From Schizochytrium sp. CCTCC M209059 (Eukaryota > Sar > Bigyra > Thraustochytrida > Thraustochytriidae), in assembly GCA_000818945.1 (NCBI GenBank), contig KN805392.1, forward strand, positions 185,076 to 196,902: 11,827 nucleotides of DNA, read 5' to 3'. Under the pieces are notes generated by a model. It did not search any database and had not been told where the DNA came from. It worked only from the letters and a program-made list of their open reading frames with translations. Of the stretch, positions 6,049 through 11,827 are shown piece by piece. Position 1 is the first letter of the stretch. Each line of letters begins with the position of its first letter. A program made the translations under genes and the position numbers.

Positions 6049-6554
6049 TGCGTGAATATTTATGGGTGTCTGTGAATCGTCCTTGTCCAGATTTAAACAA
6101 GGGTTGATCGCAGAAAAAATGTCTTGTCGTTTGCTCGGTGAGTTTGGCTTTTCCTCCGATGATACGACTTTACGAAAGTCTGCACTGCGCGCGTGCGCGC
6201 GCGTCTGTAAGGTTTGATTGACCACGTTGGTTTCTCCCTGACGGATGACCTCGGACGTTGGACCTGAGACGCGACTTTCGAGACGAAACAGCCCCTGTCT
6301 CCGACTTTACGTGCTGCGCACACTCACCCTGCGCCGCCCGGAGACGCGCCGCGGCGGCGGCCGTCTGTGCCGGCCTCGAGGGCTACCTCGGCCACCCTCT
6401 CGCGCAGGCGGCCGGCCTTGCGCCCGGCCTGATCGTGGCTCTGTTCGCCCCAACGCCAGACCAGAAAGAAAGAGCAAAAAAAAAGAAGTTAAAAAAAAAT
6501 TCAAAAAAAAAATTCCCGCCCGTGGGAAAGAAAGTGAAGAAAAGAAAGAAGAAG
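6049..6554. other. Upstream region with GC-rich block and A-rich tract
   Basis: This interval should carry the promoter of the 506-residue gene. The part around 6290-6460 is very GC-rich and rich in CpG. A + strand frame from 6258 passes through it with high GC3 (Ala/Gly/Leu-rich, including GHPLAQAAGLAPGLIVALFA), then runs into Lys codons made by three A-runs (6476-6484, 6491-6499, 6503-6512) and into the antisense of the tRNA gene. I do not call it a gene; a processed-pseudogene-like remnant with an A tail is one reading. Confidence 0.4.
6540..6543 (-). terminator. Pol III terminator after the tRNA
   Basis: The first TTTT on the - strand lies 11 bases beyond the tRNA discriminator base. Much longer T-runs at 6503-6512, 6491-6499 and 6476-6484 would serve as backup. 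Confidence 0.55.
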
Positions 6555-6629
6555 TGCTCCAGCGGAGTTTCGATCTCCGGACCTTATGGTCATAAGCCAA
6601 ACGCTCTAACCAGCTGAGCTACCTGAAGG
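6555..6629 (-). tRNA. tRNA-Ile(UAU)-like gene
   Basis: A full cloverleaf can be drawn. The acceptor CCTTCAG pairs with CTGGAGC at six of seven positions. The D arm is GCTC/GAGC with loop AGCTGGTTA. The anticodon loop is CTTATGA (anticodon TAT), followed by variable loop AGGTC and T arm CGGAG/CTCCG. The A box (TAGCTCAGCTGG) and B box (GATCGAAAC) match Pol III consensus. Oddities: a C-C mismatch at 1:72, three bases instead of two between acceptor and D stem, a T-T mismatch in the anticodon stem, G rather than A at position 37, and A at position 54. These leave open that it is a diverged gene or a pseudogene. CCA is not encoded, as expected in eukaryotes. Confidence 0.65.
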
Positions 6630-6964
6630 GGTCACGAATGTCGGTATTACGAAACACACGCGTGAGCACGATGCGCAAGGAGGAACGACTGTGGTGCGAA
6701 CTTACAGGAGCATCGTCCCCTTAGGTCCCGAGCATTCTCTTATAAATGCCGCCACCCAAGGCCCGCTCAGACCAGACCCTCCACACACGAGGGCTGAGAG
6801 TGGGTCCCGCAACGGATCGCACGCAGGAAACAGGGATGAAAGGCCGCGTGCGTGGCCTCGCGGCACCACTATCGACGGAGAGGAAGATCAGAGGACAGCG
6901 CGCCACGCAGAAAAAAAAGACCAGCCGGTCAGACTTGGGGATTCTGCTCTCCTGTCAGAGATTT

Positions 6965-6991
6965 GTGGTGGTGGTGGTGGTAGTGGTGGTG
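6965..6991. repeat. GGT trinucleotide repeat
   Basis: A run of GTG/GGT units interrupted once by TAG. It is a simple repeat in the leader region of the downstream gene. Confidence 0.85.
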
Positions 6992-7090
6992 CCAGTGCCA
7001 CCTTCCCGCGATCGCAATAGTCCGAAGCCATTACATTTCGTTTGTTTCAAGTTCGTTCACGTTGAAAGCGAGTGATTCGTAGCCCACGCA

Positions 7091-7152
7091 GAAAGCAAGA
7101 ACGCGAAAGGGCAAGAAAGCAGGAAAGCAAGAAAGCAGGAAAGCAAGAAAGT
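7091..7152. repeat. Purine tandem repeat (GAAAGCAAGAAAGCAG type)
   Basis: Units AGGAAAGCAAGAAAGC recur at least twice perfectly between 7121 and 7150, with more degenerate copies upstream from 7091. The strand is nearly pure purine, so it could form triplex DNA. It lies about 130 bp before the next gene's ATG. Confidence 0.75.
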
Positions 7153-7284
7153 AGAAGTTGGCATACACAGTTAAACGACGCGCTGTCAAGCGTTTGTTGC
7201 ATCGATGCACAAAGCACTTCCTGAGCATAACATCCTACCTTGAATCCGCACGCACTCGCTCTCTGATCCTGTCGAGAGCCCAAG

Positions 7285-9486
7285 ATGCATAGTAATAGTA
7301 GTAGAAAGAGCCAGGAGCCAAAGTTTGTCGCTGACGCAAGTAGTCTTCGGCGCGACAGCCGTCTGACGCATGCCCTTGCGCCAGTCTATGCACGGCCAAA
7401 CACGTGTATCATCAAGGGGCCTACAAGCCGACAGTCTTCGGTGGAGAAAACCGAGGCAACGCGACGAGAGTCAACTCTACAAGAAGCTGGACCGAGGTCG
7501 GAGCACGCGCTGAAAAAGGGCTTACACCTCGACAAGAGAGACGAAGCCCGAATTGCCGGCGGCGGTGCCTCGAGCGATGCAGCAAGGTCACGCGACGTTC
7601 AGGAGCTGGTTGCACGCGAAATCCAGCGGCGTCTTGAGATCGTTGACGAGACCGTCCGCGAACCCTTTTTCCGTCGCTGCGAGCGCAGTGGAGTTTTTAG
7701 CAAGGAGGATAACATTGTCCGTGCCCAAGCTGCAATGCGCGTGGCTGCCTTTCGCGAAGTAGGTCACAGGGAAGTGTCCCGCGAGGTTAAGCACAACGAA
7801 GCACTATTTCGCAAGGTGCTTGCGGACAACGAAGCATCCGGGGGCGTCTTGACTAGCAAGGTCCACCAGCAGGCGCGTGCAAAGGCCACAGTTGCCGGAG
7901 CAGTCCCCGCGAAACTTGAGCTTCTCAATGGGCGACGCCAACGCATGAACTCTGCAGCTGAGACCAGCGCAGCGCGACTTTCGCGCCGCCTTGACGTTGA
8001 AGTCGGTTCAGATTTAAGTGCAGCTTCGCGCTGGTTCGCAGCTCAGGAAGCCAAAGTCGCAGCTCAGTCCGAGGCAATTCTGGCCGACAATAAGGAAAGA
8101 TCAGCGACGCACTCACATACGGCGGGCCGAAAGGCAGTGTGGGACGCAAGCATGTTTGAGGCTGCACCGCAGTTGCAGCTCCCTGTACAGGACATCAACC
8201 TCACTGCCTGGAAGGACGAGGCTCTACGGGTAGGAGACCGTCGACTACTCAAAAGTACCAACGCAGTCTGCGTCAACGCTACTTGCGCCGGAAGCAAGCC
8301 CGCTACTTTGGGTCTGTGTCAAGATGAACTCGATGAGGAAGCAAAAGCGCGAGGAAAAATGAGCGAATGGAATAGCGGCCCAAGTGCTGGTCAGGAAGAA
8401 TCGAGTGCAGAAGCGCAAGAATCGAATTCTCTCGCGGCCACGCAAGGCAGGCAGTCTCTGGACATGCAGCATGACGCAAGCGTTTTAAAAGCCCCATCGG
8501 GCACAAGCCTCGGTCGATCGAGGCGCAGCGATCTCGATGGCCAGGGGAATGAACCAGGAGCTTCCTCTTCTGAGAATAATAGGGACGAGACAGGCGCTAC
8601 ACGGCGGCAACAAATTCACCGGTGGAGCCACGAATACTTTATGCGGCCCATTGGTGCTCTCGATAGCGGTGTACTCTTTCACCCTGACTGGTTCGTTCCG
8701 AGTCTCCCTCCCCTTGGCGTTGACATGAATCAATGGACTCAAAGAGGACCCTACGCGCCGGCCATGGCACGGCCGTTCTCTGTCTTGAATGGTCCAGACA
8801 AGACAGGAGCGTGGCCCATGGGAGTTGACGGTGTATTCGAGGATTCAGAGTCGCAGTCTACAGCAAAAGAGCTCGAGGCCCTCTTTGCTGGCGATCTTGC
8901 GCCCTGGCTTGCGCAAGCGCGTGAGATGGACGTTGAGATAAGCAGATTTCTATATCAAAGCCCCCTCCTCAAAACGACCGCAACACAAAGGATAGCCTCG
9001 TACGAAGCCTTGCCAGAGACGCAAGACTCTTTTGCTGGTGAAGACTTGCTTTTGTACGATCCCTGCGTCCACGATGAAGAACGTGATGCACCCTGTGGCG
9101 ACTGGATCGAAGACATGGCGAGGGAGGAAAAGCAACGGGATGACGATAGTCTCGAAGAACTACAAGACCTTTCATCGCTCATCATCAAGAGCGCCCGGGA
9201 GTCGTGCAATTGCAACGCCTCTGAATTGTCTGAAGAAGATTGGATTGCTCAACACGTTGACCAGAGCAAACAAAATTTGCGCTCACTATTGTCGCCATCC
9301 CCGCTCTCGGCTTGGAAATATCGACTGGCGCCGGCCCTCGCGTCGCTCGAGAGCAATGGGTTCTCTTGCGCCAGCGTCCTTCTCTCCATGGCGCGCAACG
9401 ACCTGAATTCGGTTTCACCGTGGGTACTAGCCTGCCAGTATTGCCTGCTTGCGCACACGACTACGTGCGACGAGACTGTGGAGTAA
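7285..9486 (+). CDS. Unrecognised 733-residue protein
   Basis: No family is recognised. The N-terminus (1-100) is basic and Ser-rich. Residues 101-270 are strongly charged and mostly helical (ELVAREIQRRLEIVDETVRE; EVGHREVSREVKHNEALFRK), so a coiled coil is plausible. A low-complexity Ser/Glu/Gln section (about 350-435) follows. A more ordered stretch has aromatic and proline residues, including HRWSHEYFMRPIGALDSG and HPDWFVPSLPPLGVDM. An acidic section (about 575-660) and a Cys-containing C-terminus complete it. There is no signal peptide or membrane span. The ATG at 7285 follows CCCAAG, a good context, and the frame is intronless with mixed but GC-leaning third positions over 2.2 kb, which makes coding very likely. 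It ends 98 bp from the convergent sirtuin gene. A scaffold or cytoskeletal role would be a guess. Confidence 0.8.
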   Translation: MHSNSSRKSQEPKFVADASSLRRDSRLTHALAPVYARPNTCIIKGPTSRQSSVEKTEATRRESTLQEAGPRSEHALKKGLHLDKRDEARIAGGGASSDAARSRDVQELVAREIQRRLEIVDETVREPFFRRCERSGVFSKEDNIVRAQAAMRVAAFREVGHREVSREVKHNEALFRKVLADNEASGGVLTSKVHQQARAKATVAGAVPAKLELLNGRRQRMNSAAETSAARLSRRLDVEVGSDLSAASRWFAAQEAKVAAQSEAILADNKERSATHSHTAGRKAVWDASMFEAAPQLQLPVQDINLTAWKDEALRVGDRRLLKSTNAVCVNATCAGSKPATLGLCQDELDEEAKARGKMSEWNSGPSAGQEESSAEAQESNSLAATQGRQSLDMQHDASVLKAPSGTSLGRSRRSDLDGQGNEPGASSSENNRDETGATRRQQIHRWSHEYFMRPIGALDSGVLFHPDWFVPSLPPLGVDMNQWTQRGPYAPAMARPFSVLNGPDKTGAWPMGVDGVFEDSESQSTAKELEALFAGDLAPWLAQAREMDVEISRFLYQSPLLKTTATQRIASYEALPETQDSFAGEDLLLYDPCVHDEERDAPCGDWIEDMAREEKQRDDDSLEELQDLSSLIIKSARESCNCNASELSEEDWIAQHVDQSKQNLRSLLSPSPLSAWKYRLAPALASLESNGFSCASVLLSMARNDLNSVSPWVLACQYCLLAHTTTCDETVE

Positions 9487-9584
9487 AAGACACATTTCAG
9501 GCGAACTGGCATGTGCGCTACTTTTGAAGTTGTATGGCAGATTAGTTTTAAGTCCATCAAGGGGGGGAGTTCACATCAGGTAGT
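9487..9584. other. Short convergent intergenic spacer
   Basis: This 98-bp spacer separates two stop codons on opposite strands, so the two 3' ends probably overlap or share it. It contains a GGGGGGG run at about 9561-9567. No canonical AATAAA signal is seen. Confidence 0.6.
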
Positions 9585-10682
9585 TCAACTTGCAGGCACA
9601 GCTGCGGAATGGTTTACAGGCTCTGTTTGTGAAAGAGCAAAGGACCGCATCGCATGAGGAAGCGGTAGAAAACGTGGGCCTTCAAGGTTGTTTGTCTTGA
9701 GGATTTGATTGCTCTCTTGTTCTATTTTGACGCCCCCGTTCGTATCCGTAACGTTGGTTGCAGCCATGGCGCGCTGCAGTTCTTCGACGATGGCGTCACA
9801 ATCACCAAGTAGCTGGACGTCAAAGCCACGCGAAACGGCCTCGCGAAGCTGAACTGAATTCTTGTTAATGAGAACCTGAGGCACAGTGTGGGCCACCAAG
9901 CCAGGAACACCGGACATTGGGGCGACTTGGAGAGAAGTCCCCATAACCAGCAAGAGGTCGGCCTTGGCAGCGTCAGCAGCGAGACGCGTCTCGACTTTGG
10001 CATCTACACGCTCACCAAAGAATGTAATGGCGGGTTTAAGAACGCCGTCGCAGTTTTTCCGGGGACATTCTGCAACGCGCCCTTGGCGCACGTCTGCCAT
10101 AAAGGCTGACGCCTTGCATACGCGACGGCAGCGGAGGCAGTGGGCCTTGGACAAGGTGCCGTGACATTGGACTGCGCGGCGAATGCCGGCCGCTTCCTCG
10201 AGACCGTCAATGTTTTGCGTGTATACGCGTCCAAGTTTGCCCGCGACCTCAAGTTGGCGGAGAAAGTAATGTGTCCGTGATGGGGTTGGCGCCGTCTCTG
10301 GGTACAGAATGTGTGCGAATTTGTAGAAAGGTTCGGGGTCGTCCTCAAAGTAGCTTTTGTCAAAGAGGCACTCGGCTTGGGGCAGGCCAAGGTCCATGTC
10401 TTCTACGAGGGCGTAGATGCCGGCAGGGGAGCGAAAGTCGGGTATTCCGCACGACTGCGAGATCCCTGCGCCCACGAGGACGACCACGTACTTTGCGTTT
10501 CGCAGGGCGCGCACGACGTCGGCCGGCGTGGCGAAAGTCTCGAGCGGCGTTCGCGCATTGCTCGCAATAGCAGAGCGCGCGCGCTTTGGCTTGTCAGTGC
10601 TCTGCGGCGGTGCTTGCGGCGGCTGCTGCTGGTGCTTCCGCTTCTTCGAGGACTCTGCCCCTGCTGCTGTCCCCGCCTCCAT
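9585..10682 (-). CDS. Class I sirtuin, NAD-dependent protein deacylase
   Basis: The 365-residue product has the full sirtuin signature. NAD-binding GAGIS is at 71-75 and GIPDFRS at 79-85. TQNIDGLE is at 155-162, with the catalytic His at 174 in CHG. A zinc ribbon uses Cys 182, 185, 206 and 211. GTS is at 248-250 and LIN at 271-273. The enzyme would remove acyl groups from lysines, using NAD and releasing nicotinamide and O-acyl-ADP-ribose. The 45-residue N-terminal extension has KKRK and PKRAR patches that suggest nuclear import, and there is a C-terminal tail of about 60 residues. The motif usually KPDIVFFGE reads KPAITFFGE here, so the conserved Asp is Ala. Features resemble the Sir2/SIRT2/SIRT3 group. 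The ATG has A at -3. I do not give a gene symbol because the paralogue cannot be fixed. Confidence 0.93.
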   Translation of the reverse strand: MEAGTAAGAESSKKRKHQQQPPQAPPQSTDKPKRARSAIASNARTPLETFATPADVVRALRNAKYVVVLVGAGISQSCGIPDFRSPAGIYALVEDMDLGLPQAECLFDKSYFEDDPEPFYKFAHILYPETAPTPSRTHYFLRQLEVAGKLGRVYTQNIDGLEEAAGIRRAVQCHGTLSKAHCLRCRRVCKASAFMADVRQGRVAECPRKNCDGVLKPAITFFGERVDAKVETRLAADAAKADLLLVMGTSLQVAPMSGVPGLVAHTVPQVLINKNSVQLREAVSRGFDVQLLGDCDAIVEELQRAMAATNVTDTNGGVKIEQESNQILKTNNLEGPRFLPLPHAMRSFALSQTEPVNHSAAVPAS

Positions 10683-11092
10683 TGGTCCCGCTTGTAGGCT
10701 GCGTTGCGCCGTGCTTGTTCACGCTTGTTCAAGTTCTCAGACTTGCTTGCTTGCTTGCCGAACTTTGTGGAGGAAAGATATTTTTCGCGCATCATCATCC
10801 TCATCCTCATCATCCAGTGGCCGCTAGCTGGATGGTCTTATCGATGCGAGGTAGGTCAGGCCAGCGACAACTGCGGCCTTGGCAGCTTTGGTCGCGAGAC
10901 CCTTAGCCATCTCAGCCAACCCTGCGACCGCAGTGCAGCAGCTCAAGGCCACACGGTCACGTTCTTCGCTCCGTGCGCTCTGCCTCTACCGCTGACTGCC
11001 TCTGCCCTTGTGCCTTTGTCAGTGAATAAATGCTTGCGGGAAAAGATATCCTGGCACGTCTCTCTCCCGGGCTCTTTGCCGCTGCGTCGACG
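10683..11092. other. Upstream region of the sirtuin gene
   Basis: This should contain the sirtuin promoter and leader. A GCTTGCTTGCTTGC run lies at about 10742-10756 and a CATCATCATCCTCATCC run at about 10789-10815. A + strand frame of 184 codons (10704-11258) is mostly composed of repeat-coded residues and is not called. Confidence 0.4.
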
Positions 11093-11095
11093 GCC

Positions 11096-11151
11096 AGCCT
11101 CCTGCCAGCCAGCCAGCCTGCCTGTCTGCCTGCCTGCCTGCCTGCCTGCCC
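11096..11151. repeat. CCAG/CCTG tetranucleotide repeat
   Basis: Several CCAG units turn into CCTG units (at least six) around 11103-11151. It is the first in a dense series of simple repeats. Confidence 0.85.
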
Positions 11152-11332
11152 GTGCCGCGCTCGGGAGCTCGAGGCCCCCGCTCGTGGACGCTCGCTTGCA
11201 CAGCCACATCCATGGGGAGCACGCAGAGCCTCGCTCGCACTCGGCCTGCTCGACGTAGGATGCGATGCGACGGTGCGGTGAACGAGCAGGCGACGACTTA
11301 GCCTATAGGTTCAAGTTGTAGTACTTCTGCTG

Positions 11333-11359
11333 TAGGCCTAGGCCTAGGCCTAGGCCTAG
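11333..11359. repeat. TAGGCC hexamer repeat
   Basis: Four and a half TAGGCC units. Each junction is self-complementary (AGGCCT and CCTAGG), so the tract can pair with itself in any register. A single further copy occurs near 11686. It is not the usual TTAGGG-type telomere unit. Confidence 0.85.
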
Positions 11360-11392
11360 AGCGTGCAGAGGCCATCATGGCACGCAGCATCC

Positions 11393-11393
<1 letters not shown>

Positions 11394-11425
<32 letters not shown>

Positions 11426-11457
11426 TTCTTTTTTTTTTTTTTCTTTTCTTTCTTTCT
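11394..11457. repeat. TTTC repeat with poly-T core
   Basis: About seven TTTC units, then a run of some 14 T, then further TTTC units; a polypyrimidine tract of over 60 bp. Confidence 0.9.
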
Positions 11458-11483
11458 CCCCTCCGTCGCAAGTAGGACTCGGC

Positions 11484-11606
11484 GCAGTCACAGTGGCAGT
11501 CAGTCAGTCGGTCTGTCAGTCAGTCAGTCAGTCAGTCAGTCAGTCAGTCAGTCAGCCAGCCAGCCAGGCAGTCAGTCAGCCAGCCAGCCAGGCAGTCAGA
11601 CAGATA
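11484..11606. repeat. CAGT/CAGC tetranucleotide repeat
   Basis: About a dozen CAGT units, with interspersed CAGC and CAGG units in a repeated higher-order block (CAGTCAGTCAGCCAGCCAGC occurs twice). An open frame through it encodes only Ser/Gln repeats. Confidence 0.9.
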
Positions 11607-11607
11607 G

Positions 11608-11680
11608 ATCGTTTCGATCGATTGATCGATAGAATAGATCCATCCACCACTGCAGCTATACTACTAGTAGTACTAGTAGA
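11608..11680. repeat. Palindrome-rich stretch (GATCGAT and CTAGTAG)
   Basis: GATCG/CGATC units fill 11608-11632, and CTACTAGTAGTACTAGTAG (11661-11679) is a compact set of overlapping palindromes. Confidence 0.7.
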
Positions 11681-11738
11681 TAGCATAGGCCTAGTCCTTT
11701 ATCCCGCCAGTCGAGGATCGTCGAATTCAATCTCCCAG

Positions 11739-11760
11739 CCAGCAGCAGAGCAGCAGCAGC
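11739..11760. repeat. CAG trinucleotide repeat
   Basis: Short interrupted CAG run (CAGCAGCAGAGCAGCAGCAG). Confidence 0.75.
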
Positions 11761-11803
11761 CCGCGAGCAGCGCGAGGTCGCGGCGGTCGGCGGCGCGGCG
11801 GAG

Positions 11804-11827
11804 CCCTCCCTCCCTCCCTCCCTCCCT
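11804..11827. repeat. CCCT repeat running off the window
   Basis: Six perfect CCCT units reach the last base. The other strand (AGGG repeats) has four or more GGG runs and could form a G-quadruplex. True length is unknown because the window ends inside it. Confidence 0.9.

Larger units (their letters stand above)
6630..7284. other. Upstream region of the 733-residue gene
   Basis: This stretch should hold the promoter and 5' leader of the + strand gene starting at 7285. A TATAAAT box-like sequence is at 6740-6746. A GGT-rich run lies at 6965-6991 and a purine-rich tandem repeat at 7091-7152. Overlapping short open frames in both strands follow these repeats and are not supported as genes. Confidence 0.45.

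Noticed and set aside
10704..11258. A 184-codon + strand frame
   Set aside because: It crosses the sirtuin leader and the CCTG repeat; its Cys/Leu/Pro pattern comes from the repeat.
11484..11606. A CRISPR-like array
   Set aside because: Repeats are four bases long with no unique spacers.
11363..11632. An 89-codon + strand frame
   Set aside because: It consists almost entirely of Phe and Ser/Gln runs from the TTTC and CAGT microsatellites.
11804..11827. A telomere at the window end
   Set aside because: CCCT units are not CCCTAA or another known telomere unit; it is only a microsatellite.

Overview
The window looks like nuclear DNA of a single-celled eukaryote. Its long genes are mostly free of introns and start in good purine-at-minus-3 ATG contexts. 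The introns I can infer are very short (51 and 62 bp), a tRNA gene carries internal Pol III boxes, and microsatellites are abundant. I see no Shine-Dalgarno-led operons. A stramenopile such as a labyrinthulomycete would fit, but the sequence alone does not fix the lineage.

Left part (1-2350): no intact gene, but a lot of structure. A GC-rich segment (135-260) can fold into a closing stem carrying two near-twin hairpins. It is followed by a convincing 62-bp intron on the + strand. Next comes a large, diverged inverted repeat (arms 477-795 and 850-1163, 54-bp spacer), whose arms read outward into related peptide remnants. Further right are several open but startless frames on the - strand, one of them joined by a clean 51-bp intron. 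I read this part as decayed mobile or duplicated DNA, possibly transcribed.

Middle part (2381-6032): two head-to-tail - strand genes. One encodes a 508-residue protein with two DsbA/HCCA-isomerase-type thioredoxin-fold domains. The other encodes a 506-residue, largely disordered, acidic and basic protein whose C-terminus resembles an NF-YC-type histone fold. The second frame continues open for 114 codons beyond its TGA, and a good splice acceptor lies just past the stop, so its true C-terminus is uncertain.

Right part (6033-11827): a - strand tRNA-Ile(UAU)-like gene lies in the interval between the histone-fold-like gene and a + strand gene for an unrecognised 733-residue protein. That gene converges tail to tail, 98 bp apart, on a - strand class I sirtuin gene. 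The last 1.1 kb has no gene I can support. It ends in a dense cluster of different simple repeats and the window stops inside a CCCT repeat. Two products, the sirtuin and the histone-fold-like protein, suggest chromatin roles, but nothing in the layout shows that the genes work together.
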